A DNA stretch of 55,225 nucleotides from Flammeovirga sp. SJP92 (GCF_001583495.1 NZ_LQAQ01000092.1:1-55225); one strand, 5' to 3'; shown: positions 16,627-26,414, counted from the first letter of the stretch. Notes: generated by a model not told the origin, from the sequence alone. Translations and numbers: made by a program.

Positions 16627-17412
16627 TTATTTCACTTTCTTGGGAGGCAATATCACCTCAAACTCAATAGATGGAGTAATTAATACTGAATGAGGTTCGT
16701 TCATTTCATGCTCTGAAACTAAACCAAGTCGTTCCAAAAATTCGAAATACAATTTTTTAGCTGTCCCCATCTGTAATTTCATTTTTGGGTGCCAAATCTC
16801 GTAGGTTCCCAACTGATGGTCTCTTGTATGATAAAAACCTTCTACTGGATGGGTTAGAATAAAGAATTGTTCTTCTATAGATTTAAAACCTTCTAATAGT
16901 TGCATTTCAAGAGTACTTCCCTCTATCTCCACAATACCTTTTCCCGTTTTTGACTCAAATAAGACTGAATATTCTTGATATACATTGGCTTCTACATGAA
17001 ACGCACATTGGTATTTGGCCTGTTCCCACGGCATCTTCCATAAATATTTTGGGATAATATGTGATACGGACCCAAGATTGGTCCCGAAAAACCAAGCACA
17101 ATGTTCATTGGTTTTCTTATTGATAATATAGCTTCTAAAATTGGTTTGATAAAAGGCAAACTTTGGCTTTGGGTTGATATTATGAAACTGAAAATCTTTG
17201 TCTTTAAATGTGACGGCACTGATTAATGCATATTCCCTATCTCCACTTTCAAATGTCCATAACTTAAAAGGTTCTGGAATTAGTGGTGCTATTTTATGTA
17301 ATTCAACTTTATAAGAAACAATTGAAAAATGTTCTAAAAATGTATGAACATTGAATCGCTGTTTTAATGGCTTTTGATTGATTCTTTCCTTTAAAATACT
17401 TTCAAAGTTCAT
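16627..17412 (-). CDS. DUF2071 (YqjF-like) protein
   Basis: The family hallmark is present: an IAPLIPEPFKL segment near residue 41, then alternating strands and an FYQTNFRSYI segment near 90, as in DUF2071/YqjF proteins that share the acetoacetate-decarboxylase-like fold. 261 aa is the usual length. The biochemical role of the family is unknown. Soluble, no signal peptide. A 74-bp gap separates it from the RDD gene upstream on the same strand. Confidence 0.75.
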   Translation of the reverse strand: MNFESILKERINQKPLKQRFNVHTFLEHFSIVSYKVELHKIAPLIPEPFKLWTFESGDREYALISAVTFKDKDFQFHNINPKPKFAFYQTNFRSYIINKKTNEHCAWFFGTNLGSVSHIIPKYLWKMPWEQAKYQCAFHVEANVYQEYSVLFESKTGKGIVEIEGSTLEMQLLEGFKSIEEQFFILTHPVEGFYHTRDHQLGTYEIWHPKMKLQMGTAKKLYFEFLERLGLVSEHEMNEPHSVLITPSIEFEVILPPKKVK

Positions 17413-17486
17413 ACATTCTATTAGTTTGACAAAAGTGAATAATTCAGTTAAATAAAAAGCTTAAGAGCGTATTTACTTATCGATAA

Positions 17487-18209
17487 TTAATAACTTTCTT
17501 TTTGAGATTGTACCGTCAAATAGTAATAATCATCAACAAGTTGCTTCAAGAAATCTCTGCCCTGCAAATCACTTTCTATTAAAAGTTGTTCTTTCAGCTT
17601 CTCAGCAATCTGATGAATTACTGTGTAATGATCTTCTGTGTTCTTAAGTTTTAAAGTTTTCTTAATCACATTCAGTTGCTTATCATTTAAAGTATCAGCA
17701 GTAACAAAAACGGGTTCATAATCTTCAGGAAATTCTGGAATTTGAAAAGTGAAACGATCCACTTTCCTTTTCTCAGAAATAACGATTGTTCCTGCTAGAA
17801 TATCACCCAAGCGTTGCCCTTCACCTTTCATTAAAATGGTAAATACAGCAACAGTACCTTGTAACAATGCAATATCAATTAGCCTAAAAATCCAGCGAAT
17901 AAAATATTGCGAAAGTTTGGTAGCGTTTCCATCCATAGAAACGACCCTAATTTTTAATGCCTTTTTCCCTAAAGATTGACCTTCTAGAAAAATTTCACAA
18001 ATGAGATTGTAAAACAAAAAAGGAATGGACATTATCACAACCCAGAAGATGGCAAATTGACTAGTATAAGTAAGGATCATCCCTGGTAAAAGCATGATAG
18101 CCGATATTAACATCATATCAATTATAAAGGCTGCTATCCTAGTAGTCACAAGCGCCTTCTGAAATTGCAAGTTAACGTTTTGGCTGTTTTGAAAAGAAAT
18201 CGATGACAT
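17487..18209 (-). CDS. RDD-family membrane protein
   Basis: The RDD domain covers residues 19-150. Arg-Asp pairs flank the TM helices (RIAAFIIDMMLI, then FIRWIFRLIDIALL and RLGDILAGTIVI), with about three TM segments. The C-terminal 90 residues are soluble and helical. RDD proteins often sit beside SpoIIM-like genes; here it is divergent from the SpoIIM-like gene at 18261 with a 51-bp gap. This supports membership in the MoxR/DUF58 gene neighbourhood. Function may be transport or regulation; unproven. Confidence 0.85.
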   Translation of the reverse strand: MSSISFQNSQNVNLQFQKALVTTRIAAFIIDMMLISAIMLLPGMILTYTSQFAIFWVVIMSIPFLFYNLICEIFLEGQSLGKKALKIRVVSMDGNATKLSQYFIRWIFRLIDIALLQGTVAVFTILMKGEGQRLGDILAGTIVISEKRKVDRFTFQIPEFPEDYEPVFVTADTLNDKQLNVIKKTLKLKNTEDHYTVIHQIAEKLKEQLLIESDLQGRDFLKQLVDDYYYLTVQSQKESY

Positions 18210-18260
18210 TTTCCTCAGAATAAAAAATTGTAATATATTGTATTAACAAAGCAATTTTTT

Positions 18261-19321
18261 ATGAAAGAACCTATATTTATTTTAAAAAATCAGGAAAAAT
18301 GGCAAACTATTGAAAAGGAAATGAATAAAACGACTGTTTCTCCTGATCAATTAGCGTCTTATTATAAATCTTTGAGTGATGATTTATCTTACGCACAAAC
18401 TTTTTATCCTGAAAGTGATATTACTTTTTATCTTAACACTCTATCGATAAAATATCACAAGCAAATTTATGCCAATAAGAAAGAAAAGACCTCAAGAATA
18501 AAGGATTTTTGGCTATATGAAGTACCCTTTGAGATGGCGAACAATCGGAAACAGCTTTTTTATGCCTTTGCTGTTTTTATGGTGAGCTGTTTAATCGGTG
18601 TGTTTTCTGCTGCTCATGATGGTGAATTTGTCAGACTTATTCTTGGTGACGCCTATGTTAATATGACTTTAGAAAATATTGCCAATGGAAAACCTATGGA
18701 TGTTTATGACTCTGCGGGGCAATTTGAAATGTTTTTTAGGATTACACCTATGTTAATATGACTTTAGAAAATATTGCCAATGGAAAACCTATGGATGTTT
18801 ATGACTCTGCGGGGCAATTTGAAATGTTTTTTAGGATTACAATCAATAATGTACAAGTTTCATTTTTAGCTTTTGCACTTGGTATTTTTTCAAGTTTTGG
18901 AACTGGATTTGTCCTTTTTAGAAATGGTGTGATGCTGGGTTCATTTCAATATTTCTTTTATGAAAAAGGAGTTCTTGAACAATCTCTTTTAAGTATCTGG
19001 ACTCATGGCACTTTAGAAATTACAGCTATTGTTTTTGCCGGAGGTGCTGGTTTTGTATTGGGTAACTCTTTCTTATTTCCAAAACATAAAAAGAGAATAG
19101 AAAGCCTGAAAGATGGTACTAAAAGCGGATTAAAAATCATTATTGGCTTAATTCCTATTTTTATTATTGCGGGCTTTTTAGAAGGTTTTGTAACAAGACA
19201 GGTAGATTGGCCGTTGGCGGTCCGTTTATTTTTTATTGTGAGTTCTTTTAGCTTTATAGTTTTTTATTATTTTTACTATGCAAACAAAATTTATAAAGCA
19301 AACAAATCAAATATGGCCTAA
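18261..19321 (+). pseudogene. SpoIIM/DUF95-like membrane protein, split by a 95-bp duplication
   Basis: Two overlapping frames (18261-18761, 166 aa; 18758-19321, 187 aa) are halves of one stage-II-sporulation-M-like membrane protein. They are split because 18652-18746 is repeated exactly at 18747-18841, and 95 is not a multiple of three. Removing one copy restores a 321-aa protein with an N-terminal helical domain and about five TM segments. The first frame stops at TGA 18759-18761 and the second can start at ATG 18758 (ATGA overlap), so reinitiation could still yield two pieces. Family members sit beside RDD and MoxR/DUF58 genes, as here. It may be a true mutation, a reversible switch or an assembly artefact. 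Confidence 0.85.
18652..18841. repeat. Exact 95-bp tandem duplication
   Basis: Copies at 18652-18746 and 18747-18841 are identical over all 95 bases; flanking bases differ on both sides, so the boundaries are exact. The repeat lies inside the SpoIIM-like gene and shifts its frame. Confidence 0.95.
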
Positions 19322-19426
19322 ATGGGTGTATAATTTCTATTTTACTCTTTGATGTGAATTCAACAACATACCTGAGTAAAACTATTTACATATTTTTTAC
19401 ATATAATCATTAAAATTATCGTGCAT

Positions 19427-20284
19427 ATGCAAACGTTTCAATTTAATCGAGAAAGAGATCTTGGTGAAAAAATCGAGTTTACCTTTTCTTTTTGGTCCAA
19501 AAACTTCAAAACAGTACTCATTACTGTTCTGACTTTGGTATCTCCATTCTTTATAATAAGTGGAGGATTAAACACTTATGCTACTTCTGAAGCTATCAGA
19601 AATTTCTCAAACTTCACTAATCCTAGTGCTGTACTTGATTATCAGATGTCATTATATGGAAGCCCTTTATTTATGGCAAGTATGCTAGTAAGTATTCTAG
19701 GGTATTCTATCTTAAGTGCTGTTGGTACTAGCCTTGTAAAAGTCTATTTAGACCAAACCGTTGAATTTACACCTGCAAATGTCAGAGCGAAAGTATTCAG
19801 CGTTTTTGGTAAGTTAGTACTTGCTTCTATTGTAGTCGGTTTTATCGTAATTGTCGCTACATTTTTCTTTGTAATCCCTGGTATCTATTTAGGTGTAGGT
19901 CTTTCTCTTGTTGCTCCAATCTTGGTCATGGAAGAAATTTCACTTTCAGATGCAATGTCAAGAAGTAGAGAGCTTATTAAAGATAATTGGTGGTCTTCTC
20001 TTGGTTTTCTTATTGTATTAGGTTTAGTTGCTGGTATGTTAAGCTACTTGTTAGCTTTTGTTGGCGGTATAATCACAGGAGGTGACTTTTTATCAGTTGT
20101 ATCAAGTGGTGGCGATATCAGTGACACATATGTTAATTTGATGCTGATCATTACAGCAGTAACAAGTTTAATTAATCCTGTTTTCACAGTAATTACTCAA
20201 ATCGGTAGCGTTGTTTTATACTTCTCTTTAAGAGAAAAGAAAGATGCTACTAGCTTATGGGAAGAAGCTGAGTCAATGGCTTAA
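19427..20284 (+). CDS. Polytopic membrane protein of the MoxR/DUF58 neighbourhood
   Basis: I start at the ATG 19427; the frame begins two codons earlier with GTG. An N-terminal cytoplasmic stretch (about 30 residues with EKIEFTFSFWSKNFK) precedes about five TM segments near 33-50, 85-105, 128-160, 190-220 and 240-265. An FFVIPGIYLGVGLSLVAPIL segment resembles membrane domains of the DUF7544/glycerophosphodiesterase-like group. No catalytic motif. It is followed by a strong hairpin terminator at 20299-20339, so it may be transcribed apart from the MoxR genes. Confidence 0.7.
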   Translation: MQTFQFNRERDLGEKIEFTFSFWSKNFKTVLITVLTLVSPFFIISGGLNTYATSEAIRNFSNFTNPSAVLDYQMSLYGSPLFMASMLVSILGYSILSAVGTSLVKVYLDQTVEFTPANVRAKVFSVFGKLVLASIVVGFIVIVATFFFVIPGIYLGVGLSLVAPILVMEEISLSDAMSRSRELIKDNWWSSLGFLIVLGLVAGMLSYLLAFVGGIITGGDFLSVVSSGGDISDTYVNLMLIITAVTSLINPVFTVITQIGSVVLYFSLREKKDATSLWEEAESMA

Positions 20285-20298
20285 TCATTATATTATAA

Positions 20299-20340
20299 CT
20301 CTCTTGTTCTATTTCAACAGAACAAGAGAGTTTCTTTTTA
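20299..20340 (+). terminator. Intrinsic terminator inside the MoxR cluster
   Basis: A 12-bp perfect stem (ctctcttgttct at 20299-20310, complement at 20319-20330), 8-nt loop, then tttcttttta. It follows the polytopic membrane protein gene, only 30 bp before the next ATG. It should separate or attenuate transcription into the downstream four genes. Confidence 0.75.
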
Positions 20341-20369
20341 CTTCGATTTTCAACGAAGATTTTTTATCA

Positions 20370-21056
20370 ATGCGAAAGTATTTTGTTCTTATACTCATTC
20401 TTTTTTCATCCTTTATTGTCAATGCACAGGAAAGAGATTTTTCAGAAGAAACAATCAAAGAATTAAAAGAAGATCCTGACTATACTTATGTTTTACCCCA
20501 ATATCAAATTTCCACTTGGGACTACATCACAGACTGGCTTTCTGATATTTTTTCAGAATTGTTCGGAGAAAATTTTGTACTGAAAAGTTCTCATATTGAA
20601 ATTCTGATTTGGTTCACTATTGTGGGGCTAGTATTCTGGGCTGTTTATCTCATTTTAGACGCCAATCATATTATCATTTTCAAGAGTGATAAAAAAATCA
20701 AACAACAAGGTTTGAAAACAATTTATAGTACGAATGAAAGTATTATTCCTCTTTCTACTCAATTAGAAGAGGCTATTAAAGCAAACAACAATCATGAAAT
20801 TGTAAGGTTATACTACCTTCTTGCCATTGAAAAATTAGACCAGAAAGGTATTATCAACTTACATAAAATAGAACATCACAATGATATTTTATTTCAATTA
20901 AAAACAGACCTTATTAAAAAGCCTTTTCACTCTATTGGTCTTTACTTTCAATACTGCTGGTATGGAGAATTTGAAGCAAATGACACCATTTCTGAGCAAT
21001 TAAAAACAATGTATTACGATTTTGAAACAGCTGTAGATCAATATGAAAAAGTTTAA
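20370..21056 (+). CDS. DUF4129 domain membrane protein
   Basis: The start is ATG 20370, giving a signal peptide ending VNAQ. The longer open frame begins inside the preceding gene and runs through a terminator, so I rejected it. There is one TM (about residues 75-95), then a cytoplasmic DUF4129 domain with its EAIKANNNHEIVRLYYLLAI segment and the usual YFQYCWYGEF-like end. It overlaps the next gene by 14 bp and belongs to the DUF4129-DUF4350-MoxR-DUF58 set, conserved in Bacteroidota and thought to handle von Willebrand A proteins with a MoxR AAA ATPase. Confidence 0.85.
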   Translation: MRKYFVLILILFSSFIVNAQERDFSEETIKELKEDPDYTYVLPQYQISTWDYITDWLSDIFSELFGENFVLKSSHIEILIWFTIVGLVFWAVYLILDANHIIIFKSDKKIKQQGLKTIYSTNESIIPLSTQLEEAIKANNNHEIVRLYYLLAIEKLDQKGIINLHKIEHHNDILFQLKTDLIKKPFHSIGLYFQYCWYGEFEANDTISEQLKTMYYDFETAVDQYEKV

Positions 21057-22239
21057 TAAACAATACATTATTTTAGTTGTGGCCTTTGGATTGTACCTCT
21101 TCCTTACTTTGAGCTCTGAAGAACAGACAAATTGGAATGCACATTTCAAGTCTGATTCAAAAGACCCTTACGGCACAAAGGCTTTGATGGAGTTGCTGAA
21201 AGATCCTGATATGAAAATGGCCATTGAGCCCTCCCGTAAGACCGTCTATGAATTATACGGTCAAAATATGGAAAGCCGTAAACTTCTCATTGTTGGTGGA
21301 CGTTTAAAATTGGATAAGGAAAGTATCAATGCTATTTATAATCAAGCAGAGTTGGGTAATACCATTGTTTTAGCCGCTGAAAACTTTGATCAAAGTCTAA
21401 AGGATACTCTTGGATTTAAAGTAGATTACAGTTTTTCCAATATTGAAATCAAAGAATTTACAAAAAGCAAGGAATTAAATATCGAAATTGATACCATCAG
21501 CATAGAACTTAATGATCATGCAGGTTTATTTCCAGCTTTTGAAATCAATAATACTTTTTACGATTATGATACTTTAAATGCAAAAACTATTGCTACTTGT
21601 GAAGATGGCAGTGCAATTTTTATAAAAAAAGAAATTGGTCTTGGTGCAATCTACCTTTTGAGCACACCTAAAATTCTCGGTAACATTTCACTCCTAAGTG
21701 GAGACAATCATTTTTTTATCAATGAAATTCTAAAAGAGCTTCCAGAAGGGGATTACATAAGAACAGAGTATTACACTTTAGGAAGACTAGGACACAGTTC
21801 AACTTTCAGGGTATTATTAGAAAGAGATGGTTTGCGGGAAGCTACACAATTACTTTTACTAATTATTCTGATCTACTTGATATTTGAAGTAAAAAGAGAG
21901 CAAAGAGCTATTCCTACATTTGTACCACCAAAGAATGAAACAATGCAATTTGTTGATACTCTTGGGCAACTTTATTTCAGTCAGGGAGATAACAGAAATA
22001 TATTGATCAAAAGGAAAAGGTATTTATTAGATCACATTAAAAGTAAATATCAAATCAATCTCAATAAAGAAAACATAGAGGAAGAATTAAATCTGCTTTC
22101 ATTCCGTTCTGGGATTGAAGAAGAGAAAATAAAAAAACTATTCATCAGTTTGGATAGAGAGATAAAGCACTCTATGACAGAGGGTGGTTTCATAAAAGTA
22201 AATGAATTAATAGACGATTTTTATTCAAAAGAAATATAA
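21043..22239 (+). CDS. DUF4350 domain membrane protein
   Basis: N-terminal TM (about residues 8-24), then an extracytoplasmic DUF4350 domain with SKDPYGTKALMELLKD near residue 38 and an IVGGRLKLDKE segment. A second TM lies near 268-288, followed by a cytoplasmic tail of about 110 residues. The start ATG lies 14 bp inside the DUF4129 gene, and the stop is 2 bp before MoxR, so translation is tightly coupled. The domain resembles GATase/ThuA-like folds and may bind a ligand in the periplasm. Exact role unknown. Confidence 0.85.
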   Translation: MKKFNKQYIILVVAFGLYLFLTLSSEEQTNWNAHFKSDSKDPYGTKALMELLKDPDMKMAIEPSRKTVYELYGQNMESRKLLIVGGRLKLDKESINAIYNQAELGNTIVLAAENFDQSLKDTLGFKVDYSFSNIEIKEFTKSKELNIEIDTISIELNDHAGLFPAFEINNTFYDYDTLNAKTIATCEDGSAIFIKKEIGLGAIYLLSTPKILGNISLLSGDNHFFINEILKELPEGDYIRTEYYTLGRLGHSSTFRVLLERDGLREATQLLLLIILIYLIFEVKREQRAIPTFVPPKNETMQFVDTLGQLYFSQGDNRNILIKRKRYLLDHIKSKYQINLNKENIEEELNLLSFRSGIEEEKIKKLFISLDREIKHSMTEGGFIKVNELIDDFYSKEI

Positions 22240-22241
22240 AG

Positions 22242-23228
22242 ATGGAAGATAATATTATAGATAATTTCGAAAATAGAATTGATACTTCAGACTTAATTCA
22301 AGAATTAAATAAGTTAAGAGAAGGTATTAATAAAGTCATTAAAGGACAGCAAACTACTATTGACCTGTTACTTACGGCTATTCTAGCTGACGGTCATGTT
22401 TTATTAGAAGGAGTTCCGGGGGTAGCTAAAACATTAACGGCAAAAACCTTAGCAGCAATGATAGATGGACAATATTCTAGAATTCAGTTTACGCCTGATT
22501 TAATGCCATCTGATGTGATTGGTACAAATATTTTTAATGCTTCAACAAACAATTTTGAATTTAAAAAAGGTCCTGTTTTCGGTAATATTATTCTTACAGA
22601 CGAAATCAACAGAGCCCCTGCCAAAACACAAGCCTCTATGTTTGAGGTGATGGAAGAACGCCAGATTACATACGATGGAAAAAGGTATCCTATGGAAGAA
22701 CCTTTCCTTGTTATTGGCACTCAAAATCCCGTTGAGCAAGAAGGTACTTACCCACTTCCTGAGGCTCAATTGGATCGTTTTTTATTCAAAATTGATTTGG
22801 ACTATCCTGAAGAACAAGATGAGCTTGAAGTCTTACAAATGCATCATCAGCACCAAAATCCTACACATTTGATCCAGGAGGAATTTAAGCTTTCACCAGA
22901 GAAATTAAAGACTTTCAGAGATCTTGCTAAGAAGGTTATTGTAAAAGATGATCTTTTAGCCTATATCTTAAAATTAGTCCGAAATACAAGAATAAGTAGT
23001 GAGCTTTATTTGGGAGCTTCTCCAAGAGCAGGCGTTGCATTACTTAATGCTTCTAAAGCATGGGCATGCCTTCAAGGTAGAGATTTTGTAACTCCAGATG
23101 ATATTGCTTATGTTATAAAACCTGTACTAAGACATCGTTTGATCATGACTGCTGAAAAAGAAATGGAAGGCGAAAATATGGATCGTATCATCGACAAGAT
23201 CGTTCATACAGTTGAAGTACCTAGATAG
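22242..23228 (+). CDS. MoxR-family AAA+ ATPase
   Basis: AAA_3/MoxR ATPase of 328 aa. Walker A GVPGVAKT at residues 57-64, Walker B IILTDE near 116-121 followed by the MoxR signature EINRAPAKTQASM, sensor region GTQNP, and a C-terminal lid with GASPRAG. Soluble. MoxR proteins act as chaperone-like ATPases that mature or insert cofactors into partner proteins, typically with a vWA protein; here the partner is the DUF58 protein directly downstream. The spacing of 2 bp before and 6 bp after shows an operon. Confidence 0.95.
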   Translation: MEDNIIDNFENRIDTSDLIQELNKLREGINKVIKGQQTTIDLLLTAILADGHVLLEGVPGVAKTLTAKTLAAMIDGQYSRIQFTPDLMPSDVIGTNIFNASTNNFEFKKGPVFGNIILTDEINRAPAKTQASMFEVMEERQITYDGKRYPMEEPFLVIGTQNPVEQEGTYPLPEAQLDRFLFKIDLDYPEEQDELEVLQMHHQHQNPTHLIQEEFKLSPEKLKTFRDLAKKVIVKDDLLAYILKLVRNTRISSELYLGASPRAGVALLNASKAWACLQGRDFVTPDDIAYVIKPVLRHRLIMTAEKEMEGENMDRIIDKIVHTVEVPR

Positions 23229-23234
23229 TTGACT

Positions 23235-24569
23235 ATGCGTTTTTACAAACAAATCTTCTTTTCTGACCGGTTTTATCAAATAGGAAGTACCCTTGTCTTT
23301 CTATTTATCATCTCCTATTTTGTTCCTATTCTTTTTGGTGCAATTGGGATCATAACTTTGGTGTTTATTCTTTTAACTGTTTTGGATATAGTTCTACTTT
23401 TTATGATAAAAAAAGAACTATATGCTGAAAGAAAAACTCCCGAAAGGCTTTCAAACGGTGAGGAAAATAGAATTTCACTTCACGTGGTCAACAAAGGAAC
23501 TCAATCCCTGGACATTGAACTTATTGACGAAGCTCCTATTGCTTTTCAATTGAGGGATCTTAATTTTCAATTCAAGTTGAAGCCCAATCAAGATCAAAAT
23601 GTTTCTTATGTAATTACCCCTAAAGAAAGAGGTGAATATCATTTTGGAGATTTGATCATTTTTGCGAAATCCAAACTTGGATTTATTAGAAGAAAAATAA
23701 AGCAGGATTGTGCTATACAATCGGTAAAAGTATACCCTTCCTTCAATAAACTTAAAAAATACGAATTGATGGCCCTGAATACAGGACACATTGAAGGTGG
23801 TATTAAAAAGATCCGAAAAGTTGGCCAGCAAAAGGAATTTGATCAAATCAAAGAGTATGTGGAAGGTGATGATTTTAGAACCATCAACTGGATGGCCACC
23901 GCACGTTCTCAACAATTGATGGTCAATCATTATCAAGATGAAAAGGCTCAACAGGTTTACGCTGTTTTAGATATGAGTAGGAATATGAAATTACCTTTTA
24001 ATGGTATGACTTTATTGGACTACTCCATCAATGCAAGTTTGGTGTTGCTTCATATTGCTCAGGTAAAACAAGACTTGATTGGTATTTCAGCTTTCGATTA
24101 TGAAAACAACAGCTTTCTAAAAGCAAGCAGAAATTCAGGACAAATGAAAAATGTCTTGGAAAAGCTTTACAATTTGAAGCCTAGCTTTTTAGAAAGTGAT
24201 TTCGCTAATATTACAACCTTGCTCCGCAGGCAGATCAAACATAGAAGTCTTCTACTCTTTTTCACGAATATTACGCATAAAGAGAGTTTGAAAAGAAAAC
24301 TTCCCTACATGAAAAGGTTAATTAAGAAACACCTTTTAGTAGTAGTACTTTTTGAAGATTCTGAAATTAAGGAAGCTTTAAAAAATGAAAGCCAAAATAT
24401 GGAAGATATTTATATTAAAGCGTTGAGAGAAGAAAGTATTTTAGAGCGAAAATATATCGCTAAAGATTTACAACAAAATGGCATTCATACCATTCTAACT
24501 ACACCAGAAAAACTCAACGTAGATACTATCAATAAATATCTTGAGCTGAAAGCGAGAGGGTTATTGTAA
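23235..24569 (+). CDS. DUF58 / vWA-type protein, MoxR partner
   Basis: I start at ATG 23235; the frame opens at a TTG immediately after the MoxR stop. Two N-terminal TM segments (about 14-30 and 38-58) precede an immunoglobulin-like section and the DUF58 core (IKEYVEGDDFRTINWMATAR, near 215-234). The C-terminal part is vWA-like with a degenerate MIDAS (LDMSRNM in place of DxSxS). It closes the MoxR operon. A second, membrane-free DUF58 protein is encoded at 40177-41088. Confidence 0.92.
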   Translation: MRFYKQIFFSDRFYQIGSTLVFLFIISYFVPILFGAIGIITLVFILLTVLDIVLLFMIKKELYAERKTPERLSNGEENRISLHVVNKGTQSLDIELIDEAPIAFQLRDLNFQFKLKPNQDQNVSYVITPKERGEYHFGDLIIFAKSKLGFIRRKIKQDCAIQSVKVYPSFNKLKKYELMALNTGHIEGGIKKIRKVGQQKEFDQIKEYVEGDDFRTINWMATARSQQLMVNHYQDEKAQQVYAVLDMSRNMKLPFNGMTLLDYSINASLVLLHIAQVKQDLIGISAFDYENNSFLKASRNSGQMKNVLEKLYNLKPSFLESDFANITTLLRRQIKHRSLLLFFTNITHKESLKRKLPYMKRLIKKHLLVVVLFEDSEIKEALKNESQNMEDIYIKALREESILERKYIAKDLQQNGIHTILTTPEKLNVDTINKYLELKARGLL

Positions 24570-24657
24570 AACAAAAAATGAGAGGATTGAGTTGTTACTT
24601 GATCCTTTTTTAATACCATTACCATTATATTGGAAATCATTGTTCTCCATAAAAGAT

Positions 24658-25065
24658 TTAAAGTTTCATTAATTCTTTCATCACACCTGTTCTTAATTGA
24701 TAATCAAAAGCGGTAACACATGCATCAATTTTTCCAAAAACAGACTTCAGGTGATTTACAACCTCATTTAAACCTCTATAATAAGAGAGATATTTATCCG
24801 CGTTCACTTCCATTTCTTTAGCCCATTCCAATATATCTTCTGATTCTTCATAAATCTCCAATGCAAATAACACAAGGAAAAAATCAACTAAACGGTTTTC
24901 GTTTGTAAAATCATGGTATTCATCACTTATCAGAATTTTACAAGAGAATTGATTGAGTTGAAAATTGACATAAATAAGATCCGCTCTTATTTGTTGTTGA
25001 AATGAGATTGTAATTGGATATGATTCAAATTGATCTTTAAGTTGATGAAGTGCGTCATATTCCAT
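24658..25065 (-). CDS. Hypothetical protein, 135 aa
   Basis: No family recognised. Soluble, acidic, mostly helical after an N-terminal section with beta character (YPITISFQQQIRADLIYVNF). No catalytic motif. Its ATG overlaps the stop codon of the upstream lipoprotein gene (TAATG at 25063-25067 read on the minus strand), so the two are translationally coupled. It may act on or with that lipoprotein; this is inference from coupling only. Confidence 0.6.
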   Translation of the reverse strand: MEYDALHQLKDQFESYPITISFQQQIRADLIYVNFQLNQFSCKILISDEYHDFTNENRLVDFFLVLFALEIYEESEDILEWAKEMEVNADKYLSYYRGLNEVVNHLKSVFGKIDACVTAFDYQLRTGVMKELMKL

Positions 25066-26237
25066 TATTCCCCTTCATTTGAATTAATGGTTTCTAATTG
25101 CTTTCGATCTTTTTCCATCATTAACCGATCTGAATTAAAAATCATCACCCATTTCCCTTCAATATTCATCATATCAATGTAGGTTGTGATACCTGAAGAC
25201 CTATCCAAATCCCCTCCATTTTCATCAATATGCAATATCCTTTTCAGATTAAAAATGATTTCTTTATCCTCAATTTTCACATCAGTAATACTATAAAAAT
25301 AACTACCATGATCTTCAATGTACAAAAGAGGGTAATTACTACTATGAAGGTGTTCTAGGTTCATGTCGTTCGCAAATGGAATCACGAAGGCTTCATATCC
25401 CAAATTGGCCAAATCATTTACAAAAGTACCATTATCTTGCTTTCGAACAGGCTCGAAAATATTATCCCTTTTATCATAGCTCGTAGTCATGATATTCATA
25501 TCATCTAATATTTGATCCAGTAAATGAGATTTCAATGATTTATCAATTGGACTGTAATATTTTTGAAACAAGAACTGATGAATTTCCAAAGAAGAATCCT
25601 CTTCCATTTCCACTCCATTCCGTTTATTAAAACGTTCAGTCTCCGAAATAGAATATTCCAAGTTTCCTTCCTCATTAAACTTCATATAATCATGCTGTAT
25701 CTTCTGAAAAGGTATCATTCCATCTTCGTCAGGTGCTCCCTTCATTCCATAAACTTCATAAGAAACCACCACGCCATTTTGTTCTCCATAATCAATGGAA
25801 ACATCATAAGGTTTAAAAGTGCTTGTAGGAACATTACCATATTGATGCAATACGGAAATGGAAGAAGTTTGAATTATATTTAATTCGTATTTCCCTTCTT
25901 TTCCCGGAGCAAGAGTATAATAATTTGTTGTATCATCTTTTGTACAAATGATAAAAATTCCTTCCCTCCCTTCAAGTTCTGAAAGCTCAAAGATATAATC
26001 AATCTTATCAAGAGCTTCACCAAAGTGATGATTCCAAATAGCATAGATATTTTCCTCCCATGTATATCTAGGATTTAATTCAATTGCAAGGATAGGAAAA
26101 GTAACCTTAGGTGTTTTCTTTTTTTCATCAACAATAATTTCTTCAGTGATCACTTCAATGGACTTAGTTTCTTTGTTTGATTTATCATTACATGAAATCA
26201 GTAATATATAAACAAGTAGAAATAGTATCTTTTTCAT
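25065..26237 (-). CDS. Hypothetical lipoprotein
   Basis: The start is ATG 26237, giving a classical lipoprotein signal (MKKILFLLVYILLISC); the open frame upstream of it (to 26306) has no signal character. The mature protein is about 375 residues, acidic at its start, with a central section rich in Trp and Tyr and no recognised catalytic motif. It is predicted to be lipid-anchored in the periplasm or on the surface. It ends in a TAATG overlap with the small gene at 24658-25065. Confidence 0.65.
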   Translation of the reverse strand: MKKILFLLVYILLISCNDKSNKETKSIEVITEEIIVDEKKKTPKVTFPILAIELNPRYTWEENIYAIWNHHFGEALDKIDYIFELSELEGREGIFIICTKDDTTNYYTLAPGKEGKYELNIIQTSSISVLHQYGNVPTSTFKPYDVSIDYGEQNGVVVSYEVYGMKGAPDEDGMIPFQKIQHDYMKFNEEGNLEYSISETERFNKRNGVEMEEDSSLEIHQFLFQKYYSPIDKSLKSHLLDQILDDMNIMTTSYDKRDNIFEPVRKQDNGTFVNDLANLGYEAFVIPFANDMNLEHLHSSNYPLLYIEDHGSYFYSITDVKIEDKEIIFNLKRILHIDENGGDLDRSSGITTYIDMMNIEGKWVMIFNSDRLMMEKDRKQLETINSNEGE

Positions 26238-26414
26238 GATGAAGTGAGGATTAACGGGCGAAATTAGAACTTTAGTTAAGTTAATAAGAATAAGATAAAC
26301 ATTCAATCATGTGTAAGGTAGTGCATAAAAAAAGGGCCTCCATTTAATGAAGAACCCGTTCTTACCTGATTGGGAATATAAGCCTCCTAATTGATTAAGA
26401 GGCTTAGATCTTTA

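Noticed and set aside
20244-20369. Longer N-terminus for the DUF4129 protein
   Set aside because: It would overlap the preceding gene and run through a strong terminator; ATG 20370 gives a clean signal peptide.
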